Source of the DNA: Clostridia bacterium
GTDB lineage: Bacteria > Bacillota > Clostridia > Oscillospirales > Acutalibacteraceae
NCBI GenBank assembly: GCA_024404095.1
Contig: JAKSQO010000024.1
Location: forward strand, 1-44,907
Length of the DNA: 44,907 bases
Reading direction: 5' to 3'
The position numbers and the translations under genes were made by a program. The notes beneath the pieces are model-generated. The model worked only from the letters and a program-made list of their open reading frames with translations, did not search any database and was not told where the DNA came from. Positions within the stretch are counted from its first letter, which is position 1. Each line of letters begins with the position of its first letter. Positions 25,230 through 32,243 of this stretch are shown piece by piece.

Positions 25230-25431
25230 TTATTTTTTGCATTATTGCCTGAGCGGCAGGGGAGTTCAGAATCGCAGACAGCTTTTCTTTATCTCCGAGG
25301 ATTTCAAAAAGCTTTTTGTTGTCCTCGGCACTCATGGATGACATAAGATTATTTGCGGTCTGCTGTCTGTCCTGTGCGGTTTTGAGGTTGTTGAGAATTG
25401 AAGAAAAATCTCCCTGCTGATTATTTGTCAT
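25213..25431 (-). CDS. Unknown 72-residue protein, first gene of the operon
   Basis: A small helical, Gln/Asn-rich soluble protein. The segment SAEDNKKLFEILGDKEKL and the following AILNSPAAQAIMQKI look like a compact three-helix unit. I do not recognise a family. The start codon at 25431 directly borders the -35 hexamer of the divergent phosphodiesterase promoter. The 3' end overlaps the second gene by 17 bases. The second protein has a similar LTPDDIKALKDTADALFG stretch, so the two may share a common short helical fold. Confidence 0.62.
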   Translation of the reverse strand: MTNNQQGDFSSILNNLKTAQDRQQTANNLMSSMSAEDNKKLFEILGDKEKLSAILNSPAAQAIMQKINGQHK

Positions 25432-25459
25432 TTACAATCACACTCCGATGGGTTATAAT
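25431..25459 (+). promoter_or_regulatory. Promoter of the phosphodiesterase gene
   Basis: TTTACA (25431-25436), a 17-bp spacer and TATAAT (25454-25459). The -35 touches the divergent start codon at 25431. Confidence 0.8.
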
Positions 25460-25491
25460 TTATTTATATTAGAAGCGAAGGGGTTTTATGT

Positions 25492-25959
25492 GTGCGCATT
25501 CTCGTTATTTCCGATTCACACGGTGATTCATATGCAGTAAGGCAGGCTATTGCCGAACAGCCGACAGCAAAAGTCTTGTTTTTCCTGGGTGACGGCGAGT
25601 ATGATACAGTTTTCCTTGACGGTGCACAGACAGGTCTGTTCGTTCACAAGGTAAAGGGAAACTGCGATTACGGCAGCAGTCTGCCTGCATATATTGTTGA
25701 TGAGGTGGACGGAGTAAGAGTTTACGCAACGCACGGATATCTTGAACAGGTGAAATATACTAAGCAAACGCTTATTGAGAGGGCAGAGGACAACAAAGCG
25801 TCTATTGCATTATATGGTCATACCCATGTTCCCGACACAACTTATTGTGACGGTGTGTGGCTTGTGAATCCGGGCAGTATCAGACAGGACAGCTATGCGG
25901 TGATAGATATTACACCTAAAGGAGAGATTATGCCGATACTGATGAAACTCAGATGGTAA
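25492..25959 (+). CDS. YfcE/MJ0936-type phosphodiesterase
   Basis: A 155-residue calcineurin-like phosphodiesterase of the small YfcE/YsnB group. The dimetal motifs are ISDSHGD (residues 6-12), LGDGEYD, KGNCDYG, ATHGYLE and YGHTHVPD. It is cytosolic; relatives cleave model phosphodiesters and cyclic nucleotides. The start is GTG at 25492 after GCGAAGGGG; the ATG at 25488 is out of frame. It is transcribed from the promoter at 25431, divergently from the three-gene operon. Confidence 0.9.
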   Translation: MRILVISDSHGDSYAVRQAIAEQPTAKVLFFLGDGEYDTVFLDGAQTGLFVHKVKGNCDYGSSLPAYIVDEVDGVRVYATHGYLEQVKYTKQTLIERAEDNKASIALYGHTHVPDTTYCDGVWLVNPGSIRQDSYAVIDITPKGEIMPILMKLRW

Positions 25960-25963
25960 CATC

Positions 25964-25992
25964 TTGCTAAAATCGCATTGATGTGTTATAAT
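25964..25992 (+). promoter_or_regulatory. Promoter of the zinc-ribbon membrane protein gene
   Basis: TTGCTA (25964-25969), a 17-bp spacer and TATAAT (25987-25992). Confidence 0.7.
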
Positions 25993-26022
25993 AAATTAAA
26001 ATCAGAGAAATGGAGTGAGAAA

Positions 26023-26523
26023 ATGGCTTTTTGCAGAAATTGCGGAACAAGACTTGAGGACAGCGCAGCTTTTTGCCCCAATTGCGGAGCAAAGGTTGAG
26101 ACAGAAAAGAAGAATAATGAGAACTTTGACTTTCAGGAAAAGATAAATGAAATTACCGATACTCCCGATTCAACCTCGGAGTTTGCTCCTGAGGATATTG
26201 AGGCTAACAAGATAACGTCGTTGTTTGCGTATCTCGGCATTCTGTTTATAGTACCGTTGCTTGCGGCTAAGGACTCGCCGTATGCACGTTTCCATACCAA
26301 TCAGGGATTGATACTATTTATTGTAAATGCTGCACTTATTGCGGTTACGTCATTTCTTAGCGGTATTTGCAATTATTTTGCAATTATTGCTTCCGTAAAG
26401 TCTCTTGTACGTCTTGTGATAAGCCTGGTAATATTTGCTCTTATTGTTTTCGGCGTTTATAATGCTGTCAGCGGCAAAGCCAAGGAGCTTCCGGTTATAG
26501 GTAAATTTCGCATAATCAAATAA
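26023..26523 (+). CDS. Zinc-ribbon membrane protein (DUF4870-like)
   Basis: A 166-residue protein. The N-terminal zinc ribbon has CRNCG and CPNCG pairs (residues 4-8 and 19-23), followed by an acidic linker. The C-terminal half has three to four hydrophobic segments, starting SLFAYLGILFIVPLLA and containing ARFHTNQGLILFIVNAALI, the layout of small DUF4870/TM2-like membrane proteins. The function is unknown. I chose the ATG at 26023, after TGGAGTGAG. A promoter precedes it and a terminator follows, so it is transcribed alone. Confidence 0.78.
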   Translation: MAFCRNCGTRLEDSAAFCPNCGAKVETEKKNNENFDFQEKINEITDTPDSTSEFAPEDIEANKITSLFAYLGILFIVPLLAAKDSPYARFHTNQGLILFIVNAALIAVTSFLSGICNYFAIIASVKSLVRLVISLVIFALIVFGVYNAVSGKAKELPVIGKFRIIK

Positions 26524-26530
26524 AAAAGCA

Positions 26531-26563
26531 AAACTTCCTGCGACGAATCGCAGGGAGTTTTTT
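26531..26563 (+). terminator. Intrinsic terminator
   Basis: CTTCCTGCGA and TCGCAGGGAG pair around CGAA, flanked by A residues and a TTTTTT run. Confidence 0.88.
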
Positions 26564-26609
26564 CTGAAAATCAATAATAAAAAATTTTTGAAAAAAAGTG
26601 TAATTTCTA

Positions 26610-26638
26610 TTGACAAACAGGGGAAACTTTGATAAAAT
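26610..26638 (+). promoter_or_regulatory. Sigma-A promoter of the tRNA cluster
   Basis: TTGACA (26610-26615), a 17-bp spacer and TAAAAT (26633-26638), 20 bases before tRNA-Gly. Confidence 0.85.
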
Positions 26639-26658
26639 AATCAGCGTTGCAGACACAT

Positions 26659-26732
26659 GCGGGTGTAGTTTAGTGGTAGAATTCCAGCCTTCCAAGCTGG
26701 TCGTGTGGGTTCGATTCCCATCACCCGCTCCA
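26659..26732 (+). tRNA. tRNA-Gly (anticodon UCC)
   Basis: The acceptor stem GCGGGTG/CACCCGC, the anticodon loop with TCC (CCTTCCAAG), the T-arm GGGTTCGATTCCC and an encoded CCA end are all present. Discriminator base T. First gene of a four-tRNA transcript. Confidence 0.96.
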
Positions 26733-26763
26733 TTTCCTCAGTTCTGCAATGAGGTTACATTTT

Positions 26764-26840
<77 letters not shown>

Positions 26841-26843
26841 TAT

Positions 26844-26921
26844 GGTGGGTATAGCTTAGTTGGTTAAAGCGCCAGTTTGTGGCACTGGAGACCGTCGGTT
26901 CGAATCCGACTATCCACCCCA
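26844..26921 (+). tRNA. tRNA-His (anticodon GUG)
   Basis: The extra 5' G(-1) pairs with C73, as expected for histidine. The acceptor GTGGGTA/TATCCAC, the anticodon loop TTGTGGC with GTG, and an encoded CCA are present. It follows tRNA-Arg by 3 bases. Confidence 0.96.
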
Positions 26922-26926
26922 CTCAG

Positions 26927-26958
26927 TAAATCTGCAAGAACCCGTTCTTGCAGATTTA
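26927..26958 (+). other. Perfect 14-bp hairpin between tRNA-His and tRNA-Gln
   Basis: TAAATCTGCAAGAA and TTCTTGCAGATTTA pair completely around CCCG. The T content after it is too low for a strong terminator, so it may be a weak terminator or a processing signal. Confidence 0.6.
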
Positions 26959-26976
26959 TGTTTATAAAAAGAATAT

Positions 26977-27051
26977 TGGGGAGTCGTCAAGCGGTAAGAC
27001 ACAGCACTTTGACTGCTGTATGCGTGGGTTCGAATCCCGCCTCCCCAGCCA
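26977..27051 (+). tRNA. tRNA-Gln (anticodon UUG)
   Basis: The acceptor TGGGGAG/CTCCCCA, the anticodon loop CTTTGAC with TTG, the T-arm GGGTTCGAATCCC and an encoded CCA are present. Its 3' end is repeated 197 bases downstream (see the repeat at 27233). Confidence 0.96.
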
Positions 27052-27054
27052 AAA
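27036..27054 (+). repeat. Direct repeat, copy 1: tRNA-Gln 3' end
   Basis: CCCGCCTCCCCAGCCAAAA is the end of tRNA-Gln plus four bases. It recurs at 27233-27251 with one change (A to G), so 18 of 19 bases agree. Each copy is followed at once by a terminator-like hairpin. Confidence 0.85.
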
Positions 27055-27089
27055 TAACGAGTACAACAACAGTTGTGCTCGTTATTTTT
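27051..27089 (+). terminator. Terminator of the tRNA cluster
   Basis: AAAATAACGAGTACAAC pairs with GTTGTGCTCGTTATTTT, with one G-U pair and a 3-4-base loop, and continues into a T run. Confidence 0.88.
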
Positions 27090-27251
27090 AGAATGAGGGA
27101 TTCGAATCCTGAGAGGGTGAGGAGCGTAAAAAACAACTTGGTGAGTTGTTTTTAGCTCCGAAGTCCGAGGCGGGCACTGTTGTGAAGCAACGGTCGCCGA
27201 GGATGCAAGGCTTTGCGCCGCAAAGACTGTTTCCCGCCTCCCCGGCCAAAA
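27090..27251 (+). repeat. Structured tRNA-tail element, unit 1
   Basis: A 160-base unit between the two copies of the tRNA-Gln 3' end. It starts with a T-arm-like GGATTCGAATCC (27099-27110). It then has a long hairpin GGAGC...GCTCC (27121-27159), and a domain closed by GAGGCGGG (27167-27174) with CCCGCCTC (27233-27240). Inside the domain are two hairpins: CTGTTG/CAACGG (27177-27193) and CTTTGC/GCAAAG (27211-27225). The element ends in CCGGCCA, as a tRNA would. I see no convincing coding capacity. It could be an RNA element or the footprint of repeated insertion at tRNA ends. Confidence 0.5.
27233..27251 (+). repeat. Direct repeat, copy 2: tRNA-Gln-like 3' end
   Basis: CCCGCCTCCCCGGCCAAAA differs from copy 1 in one base. 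No complete tRNA body precedes it, so it is a stranded tRNA 3' end. Confidence 0.85.
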
Positions 27252-27288
27252 CCAAGGAAACAACGCCTGTTGCTCCTTGGATTTTTTT
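27252..27288 (+). terminator. Second tRNA-tail terminator
   Basis: CCAAGG-CAAC pairs with GTTG-CCTTGG around GCCT and is followed by ATTTTTTT. The position relative to the repeat is the same as for the first terminator. Confidence 0.85.
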
Positions 27289-27400
27289 ATGTTGAGAAAT
27301 TCGAACAGGGAGGGAGCGGGCAAGCCTGCGGAAGAAAACCGTCCGGTGGACTGCTATATTGTTAATTTTACATGGTGGTCCATCAACAATCTACCTTTTT
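27289..27400 (+). repeat. Structured tRNA-tail element, unit 2 (diverged)
   Basis: After the second terminator the sequence again has an ATTCGAA core followed by a purine-rich stretch (CAGGGAGGGAGCGG), like CCTGAGAGGGTGAGGAGCG of unit 1. Hairpins GCGGGC/GCCTGC and GTCC/GGAC are visible. No tRNA-like 3' end closes it. It runs up to the riboswitch promoter at 27403. No gene is supported. Confidence 0.4.
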
Positions 27401-27402
27401 CC

Positions 27403-27431
27403 TTGACAAGTATCATATATAGTAGTAAAAT
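27403..27431 (+). promoter_or_regulatory. Sigma-A promoter of the B12 locus
   Basis: TTGACA (27403-27408), a 17-bp spacer and TAAAAT (27426-27431), placing the transcript start near 27438, just before the aptamer. Confidence 0.9.
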
Positions 27432-27437
27432 TTACAA

Positions 27438-27545
27438 AAGGCAATTCAGCGGGAAGTTCGGTGCAAATCCGTCGCAACAGCCATTACCGTAAGTGAGTAT
27501 TCACAGAGCCGGAAGACCTGATTACCTGTTATAAAAACGTAAACT
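27438..27545 (+). promoter_or_regulatory. Cobalamin riboswitch aptamer
   Basis: The conserved cobalamin-riboswitch words are present in order: GCGGGAA, then GGTGCAAATCC, the B12-box-like TCGCAACAGCC, and the 3' core AGCCGGAAGACCTG. The peripheral domain is short, as in the compact AdoCbl/MeCbl variants. The switch should reduce expression when cobalamin is plentiful, by allowing the terminator at 27601. Which corrinoid it binds cannot be read. Confidence 0.85.
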
Positions 27546-27600
27546 TTGGGCAAGAAAGTTGTATCGTCTGTTTCCTTAACGGATTCGGTCTGTATTTCTG

Positions 27601-27633
27601 CGCCCTCGTTTTGTACGGGGGCGTTTATTTTTT
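27601..27633 (+). terminator. Riboswitch expression-platform terminator
   Basis: CGCCCTCGT pairs with ACGGGGGCG (one G-U) around TTTGT and is followed by TTTATTTTTT. It lies between the aptamer and the first gene at 27646. Confidence 0.85.
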
Positions 27634-27645
27634 GAGGTGACCGCA

Positions 27646-27918
27646 ATGGAAAATACAAAAGAATACTATATTTCACTCCTGTGTGAGGTCGCTGAGAAAG
27701 AGGGCAGACTGCCGAAAAAATCCGATTTTTCACAGGACGATGTGAACCGTATCAAGGGTATTTTCGGCCCGTGGCCGTGGGCACTTGAAGCGGCGGGGCT
27801 TAAGGAATCCAAGCAGGAAGCACGCAAGGAGAAAAACAGAGAAAAGCATCTGCGCTCACACGAAAGACGAAAACAGTTCAAATCGGCTCAGAGTGATACC
27901 AAGGAGGACAAGATATGA
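27646..27918 (+). CDS. HEAR-like small DNA-binding protein
   Basis: A 90-residue protein. Residues 7-52 (LLCEVAEKEGRLPKKSDFSQ, then RIKGIFGPWPWALEAAGL) match the homing-endonuclease-associated repeat: a helix, the GR.P..SDF turn, a helix and a final W..AL.AAGL. This motif is a small DNA-binding unit also found outside endonucleases. The C-terminal 38 residues are highly charged (Lys/Arg/Glu). It is the first gene after the cobalamin riboswitch. The ATG at 27646 follows GAGG. Its stop overlaps the next ATG (ATGA). A role as local regulator is possible but unproven. Confidence 0.75.
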   Translation: MENTKEYYISLLCEVAEKEGRLPKKSDFSQDDVNRIKGIFGPWPWALEAAGLKESKQEARKEKNREKHLRSHERRKQFKSAQSDTKEDKI

Positions 27919-29945
27919 AAATCAAAAGAATTATCAGCATTCTGCTGGCTGTGCTTATGCTGACATCAGTTGTTTCACTTTTCGCATTTGCCGAAAACGA
28001 AGCAATCGCAAGGGTGACAGAATACCTCAACGCTCCGAGCCAGTACACCAATAACGGTGCATTCGGAATTAACATTGACAGCACCCTTGACGGAAAAGTA
28101 ACCTCGCTCGGCAATTTCGGCGGCTATGTTGTTTATGAATTCAACGAGCCTGTGATGAACTCCGACAAGCACGCTTACGGCGTCGATTTTATTGTTTCGG
28201 GCAATGCGTTCAATGCCGCACTCACAACTCAGGAGCCGGGTCAGGTCTGGGTTTCGCAGGACGGCGAAAACTGGTTTGCACTTGCAGGCAGTGAGCATTA
28301 CGAGGATGAAACCGTGTGGGACTATTCAATTACATACACAAAGCTTGAAGAGAGAAAATGCACATTCACCGATTCTCTCGGCGACAGCGGTACAGTATCG
28401 CCTGCTGAATATCCTGTGAGTGAAAACTATCCGATTGTTGTTATTCCCGAAAATGACCTCACACTCTCGGGTATTCTTCTCAGAAAGCAGAGAACCCCAT
28501 CAATGGATAACGGCATTCAGACATCCTTCGGCTATGTCGATACTCATAAAAATTCGGGTGCTTCTCCCAATCCATATTGCGAGAATCACGCCGCAGACGG
28601 TCGTGACGGACAGTTCGATATTTCGTGGGCGGTTGACAAAGACGGATACGGCGTTGAGCTCAACTGGATTAAATATGTAAAGGTGCAGACTGCGACCTTT
28701 ATTGACGGCGCACTTTACGGCGAAAAGTCAACCGAGATTTCGTCCGTTGCGCTTGCAGATGAAGCCAAAGAACCTGTCGGAAAAACCTCCGCACCCGAGT
28801 ACATAACCGTTGACGGAACGGCACTTGACCTCGGCGGTGACAGCGATTATTTTGAGGTTGATGTTGACGGCGATTTTGATATAAATGTCGGCACAGACGC
28901 AAACGTATACATAAACAACGCTTACGGCACTTCAAGACACTTCAGTTCTCAGACCGAAAAGGGTATCGTCAGAGTTATTGTTCAGTCGGACAACTGTGAG
29001 CCGCTGATTTATTACATAAACACGGGCAAGGGCAATCCGCATACGGATATCACACCGCCCGAAAAAGAGGATGAAGCTGAGCCTGTCAGCGCAACTGTTT
29101 CGTTCAGCATGAGCGGAACTGATAATCAGATTATGAAGCATGAAATCACCGTCAGCTCCGACATTGCCGAAAAATACGGCTATGAAACTGCAAAAAAAGA
29201 CCACAACGGCGTTAAGATTGACGGCGTAACGGTGTTCGATGTTATCGTTGCCTCACACGAGGAGCTTTACGGCGACAGTTTTAAAAACAATCCCGAAAAT
29301 TATCTGATTATGGGCTCAAGCTTCATTATGAAAGCTTACGGCAGGAATGCCGCCGCTTCGGGCTTTATTGTAAATGGAGTTATGCCGAATGACGGAATCT
29401 ACAATGCTGATTTCAACGGCTGTACGGGTTACGCCTGCGACACGGCTGTTGTAAATGACGGCGACAGCGTAACATACTTTTTCTACAAGGATTCAAAATT
29501 CTTTTCAGATTGTTATTCGTGGTTCGACTGCGATACGTATTCATTCAACGCTGATGATGATATGACGGTTAATCTTTCGGGCTACTGCGCAATATACTAC
29601 GGCATAAACGAGTGGCAGACAATTCTTGATAAATATGCCGAGCCGCTTGAGGGTATAGAAATCTATGCCGAAATAGACGGTGAAAAGGTTCTTGTCGGCA
29701 CAACGGATAAAAACGGAAACGCAAGGCTTAATCTGACGGGCGAGGGTGAATATGTGATTTTCTCTGAGGGTGAAACCGAGGACGGAAGCCCGATAATCAC
29801 AAATTATGCCGTTGTCACCGTGAACCCTGCACAGGGTGACGGTAAGCCGCACGGCTTTATCGAGTGGGTAAAACACATCTGGAATTCGATAAAAAATTGG
29901 TTTGTCAAGGTGTTCAATTTCCTTTTCGGATGGATAGGGAAGTAA
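27915..29945 (+). CDS. Large exported protein with DUF4430-like region; putative corrinoid-binding surface protein
   Basis: A 676-residue exported protein. Residues 1-26 are a signal peptide (ISILLAVLMLTSVVSLFAFA). Residues about 27-260 form a surface-protein domain with SLGNFGGYVVYEF, YGVDFIVSGNAF, EPGQVWVSQDGENWFALAGS and FDISWAVDKDGYGVEL. A beta-sandwich follows (about 295-375). Residues about 391-570 look like a divergent transcobalamin-C-terminal-like (DUF4430) region: DGVTVFDVIVASHEE, GFIVNGVMPNDG and VVNDGDSVTYFFYKD. A small prealbumin-like domain (LEGIEIYAEIDGEKVLVGTT) and an aromatic amphipathic tail (IEWVKHIWNSIKNWFVKVF) end it. Strong AAGGAGG SD. Confidence 0.78.
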   Translation: MKIKRIISILLAVLMLTSVVSLFAFAENEAIARVTEYLNAPSQYTNNGAFGINIDSTLDGKVTSLGNFGGYVVYEFNEPVMNSDKHAYGVDFIVSGNAFNAALTTQEPGQVWVSQDGENWFALAGSEHYEDETVWDYSITYTKLEERKCTFTDSLGDSGTVSPAEYPVSENYPIVVIPENDLTLSGILLRKQRTPSMDNGIQTSFGYVDTHKNSGASPNPYCENHAADGRDGQFDISWAVDKDGYGVELNWIKYVKVQTATFIDGALYGEKSTEISSVALADEAKEPVGKTSAPEYITVDGTALDLGGDSDYFEVDVDGDFDINVGTDANVYINNAYGTSRHFSSQTEKGIVRVIVQSDNCEPLIYYINTGKGNPHTDITPPEKEDEAEPVSATVSFSMSGTDNQIMKHEITVSSDIAEKYGYETAKKDHNGVKIDGVTVFDVIVASHEELYGDSFKNNPENYLIMGSSFIMKAYGRNAAASGFIVNGVMPNDGIYNADFNGCTGYACDTAVVNDGDSVTYFFYKDSKFFSDCYSWFDCDTYSFNADDDMTVNLSGYCAIYYGINEWQTILDKYAEPLEGIEIYAEIDGEKVLVGTTDKNGNARLNLTGEGEYVIFSEGETEDGSPIITNYAVVTVNPAQGDGKPHGFIEWVKHIWNSIKNWFVKVFNFLFGWIGK

Positions 29946-29954
29946 GGAGATAAA

Positions 29955-31289
29955 ATGAAAGCATTAAAAAAATCACTTTTAATATTGCTGACGGTGCTCT
30001 TTGTGATGTCACCTGCGGAGTGCTTTGCCGCCAATGCTTCGGGCGGAATCACAAGCGCAAAAACTCCTGTTTCGGCGAGCGAGGCTGAGCTGATATGGGA
30101 AAAACAGTTTGGAACATCATATAAAAACGCTCCGAGCACAATGACGGTTGTTGACGATACGCTTCTTGTTATGAGCAAAAATACATTGTATAAGCTCAAT
30201 GCCGAAAACGGCAAAATTATTAAACAGGCTGAGATGGCTGACATTCCGAGTTACAGCTACACCGCTCCTGTTTATGCCGACGGTGTCGTGTACTGTCCGC
30301 TTGACAACGGAACTGTGCAGGCTTTCAACTACAAAACGCTTAAATCCCTTTGGGTGTATAAGGATAAGCTCGGCGGTCAGTCGCTGAGCCCGATTGTGTA
30401 TTCTGACGGCTGTATCTACACAGGTTTCTGGAATGACGAGGACGCTTACGCAAACTTTGTTTGTATTGATGTCAAGGACGAAAACAAGCGCGACACTCAC
30501 GAAGCCAAAAACGCAAAATGGACTTACAAAAGTCTCGGCGGCTTCTACTGGGCAGTCTGTGCAGTTGTGGGCGATTATGTGATTGTCGGCACGGATGACG
30601 GCACAGTTTACGCAAATAAAAGCTCAAAGCTGCTGAGCATCAATAAGAATACAGGCAAGCTGAATGATTCAGCTTCGATAATCGGCGACCAGCGCTCGGG
30701 CATTGCGATGAACGGCAATACTGCGTATTTCGTTACAAAAGCAGGCTATCTTTACAGCGTCAGGGTCAATAACGGCAAGTTCGATTCTGCAAATATGAAG
30801 CGTCTTGCGCTCGGCGGAGCTTCAACCTCAACGCCTGTTATTTACAACAACCGCCTTTATGTCGGTGTGCAGGGTAAGTCCGTCAAGGAAGGCTCGGTTA
30901 AGGTTGTTGACGCGTCAAAGCTGACGGTGATTTATTCCGCACCTGCCAACGGCTATCCGCAAAATTCCGTGCTCGTCAGCGACGCGTATTTTGGAGACAC
31001 GGGCAAGGTTTATATCTACACCACCTACAACTCCGCACCCGGCGGAATAAGCATTTATACCGACTCCGCAAATCAGACAAAGGCGGTAAAATCGGAGCTG
31101 TTTACGCCCGATTCCGATAAGGCGAATTACTCGGTCAGCACGATTGCGGCTGACGAAAACGGCACGCTTTTCTACAAAAATGATTCGGGCTATATTTTTG
31201 CTGTCGGTAACAAAAACCGAGGCAAAGACAATTGGTTCGTGCGATTTTTAAAAAAGATAGCAGACTTTTTCAGAAACTTGTTCAGGTAA
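29955..31289 (+). CDS. Exported PQQ-type beta-propeller protein
   Basis: A 444-residue exported protein. Residues 1-25 are a signal peptide (SLLILLTVLFVMSPAECFA). The body is made of repeated four-strand blades of the PQQ/YncE type, with recurring VYxDGVVY-like and LYxLNAENGKII-like units: TLYKLNAENGKIIKQAEM, VYADGVVYCPLDNGTVQAF, IIVGTDDGTVY-like, LYSVRVNNGKF and NNRLYVGVQGK. The C-terminus is an amphipathic aromatic tail (NWFVRFLKKIADFFRNLF). Propellers of this type bind ligands at their centre. In Bacteroides the surface propeller BtuG binds B12 very tightly; similarity here is of fold and context only. The SD is AAGGAGAT, 9 bases after the previous gene. Confidence 0.82.
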   Translation: MKALKKSLLILLTVLFVMSPAECFAANASGGITSAKTPVSASEAELIWEKQFGTSYKNAPSTMTVVDDTLLVMSKNTLYKLNAENGKIIKQAEMADIPSYSYTAPVYADGVVYCPLDNGTVQAFNYKTLKSLWVYKDKLGGQSLSPIVYSDGCIYTGFWNDEDAYANFVCIDVKDENKRDTHEAKNAKWTYKSLGGFYWAVCAVVGDYVIVGTDDGTVYANKSSKLLSINKNTGKLNDSASIIGDQRSGIAMNGNTAYFVTKAGYLYSVRVNNGKFDSANMKRLALGGASTSTPVIYNNRLYVGVQGKSVKEGSVKVVDASKLTVIYSAPANGYPQNSVLVSDAYFGDTGKVYIYTTYNSAPGGISIYTDSANQTKAVKSELFTPDSDKANYSVSTIAADENGTLFYKNDSGYIFAVGNKNRGKDNWFVRFLKKIADFFRNLFR

Positions 31290-31295
31290 AATAAT

Positions 31296-32243
31296 ATGGA
31301 AATCGGTTTTAAAGGGTATCACCCCATTGCAAACTTAATATTTTTTGCGAGCATTGTGGTGTTCGGTCTGCTTTTTAAGCACCCTGTTACCCTTGCCGTT
31401 TGCTTCGCCGCCGCACTCTGTTACTACATTCGGCTGTGCGGCAGAAAGGTGCTGAAATCATTTTTGCTTTTTCTTCTGCCGATGCTCCTTTTTGTGCTTG
31501 TTATCAACGGTCTGTTTGCTCACTACGGCACAACTCCGCTGATGACTCTGCCCGACGGCAACAGCCTCACGTTTGAATCGCTGATTTACGGCTTTGTGCT
31601 CGGACTTTCGACAGTCACAATTATTATGTGGTTTTTCTGTTACAGCGAGGTTGTGACGGCGGACAAGTTTATGTTTGTTTTCGGCAGAGTTCTGCCTGCC
31701 GCCGCACTTGTTTTTTCGATGGCTCTGCGCTTTATTCCGCTGTATAAAAACCGACTGCGGACAATCGCCGAGGCTCAGCGCGGTATCGGCTGTGATTATA
31801 AGACAGGCACGGTAAAACAGCGCATAAAAAACGGCGGAAAAATTCTTTCGATTCTGATAACGTGGTCGCTCGAAAATGCAATTGAAACCTCCGACTCGAT
31901 GAGGGCGAGGGGATACGGTCTGAAAGGACGAAAAAATTACGGCAAATTCAGATGGAGCACAAAGGATGTAATCACAGCTTTGCTTATGATTTTGCTTGAC
32001 ATTGTTATGCTTGTCGGCTATGTGAAAAAATCGGTTTACTGCATTTACAATCCGTATGTGATAATCAATCCGTCAGCGGATTTCGGAAAAACATATTTTG
32101 TCAATGAGCTGAACCTGACGCTCAACCCGATTTCACCGCTCGGAATACTTACTCTTTCGGCGTTCACGGTTCTGTGCTTTCTGCCGATAATAATTGACTT
32201 GAGGGAGGATATAAAATGGAACAGATTAAAATCGAAAATCTGA
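31296..32243 (+). CDS. ecfT: ECF transporter transmembrane subunit EcfT
   Basis: A 315-residue CbiQ/EcfT-family membrane subunit that couples ATP hydrolysis to the S component. Five to six hydrophobic segments include NLIFFASIVVFGLLF and ALVFSMALRFIPLYKNR. The coupling helix motif ETSDSMRARGYGLKG contains the diagnostic Ala-Arg-Gly. The C-terminus extends with another membrane segment near residue 290. It starts 6 bases after the propeller gene and overlaps the ATPase gene by 28 bases. It is the core of the cobalamin-riboswitch-controlled transporter. Confidence 0.92.
   Translation: MEIGFKGYHPIANLIFFASIVVFGLLFKHPVTLAVCFAAALCYYIRLCGRKVLKSFLLFLLPMLLFVLVINGLFAHYGTTPLMTLPDGNSLTFESLIYGFVLGLSTVTIIMWFFCYSEVVTADKFMFVFGRVLPAAALVFSMALRFIPLYKNRLRTIAEAQRGIGCDYKTGTVKQRIKNGGKILSILITWSLENAIETSDSMRARGYGLKGRKNYGKFRWSTKDVITALLMILLDIVMLVGYVKKSVYCIYNPYVIINPSADFGKTYFVNELNLTLNPISPLGILTLSAFTVLCFLPIIIDLREDIKWNRLKSKI

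Noticed and set aside
24655..25341. Plus-strand open frame of 228 codons opposite the three-gene operon
   Set aside because: The minus-strand genes have SDs, tight overlaps and protein-like composition; the plus-strand frame has neither SD nor a recognisable domain and probably arises from codon bias on the other strand.
26877..27155. Open frame running through tRNA-His, tRNA-Gln and the tail element
   Set aside because: It reads through two tRNA genes and a terminator, so it cannot be a real gene; the same holds for the minus-strand frame 26910-27323.
27036..27251. Second, intact tRNA-Gln gene downstream of the first
   Set aside because: Only the 3' end is repeated; there is no matching 5' acceptor strand (CGGGGAG) or anticodon arm before the second copy.
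27277..27492. 71-codon open frame through unit 2 of the tail element into the riboswitch
   Set aside because: It crosses the promoter at 27403 and enters the cobalamin aptamer; there is no SD.
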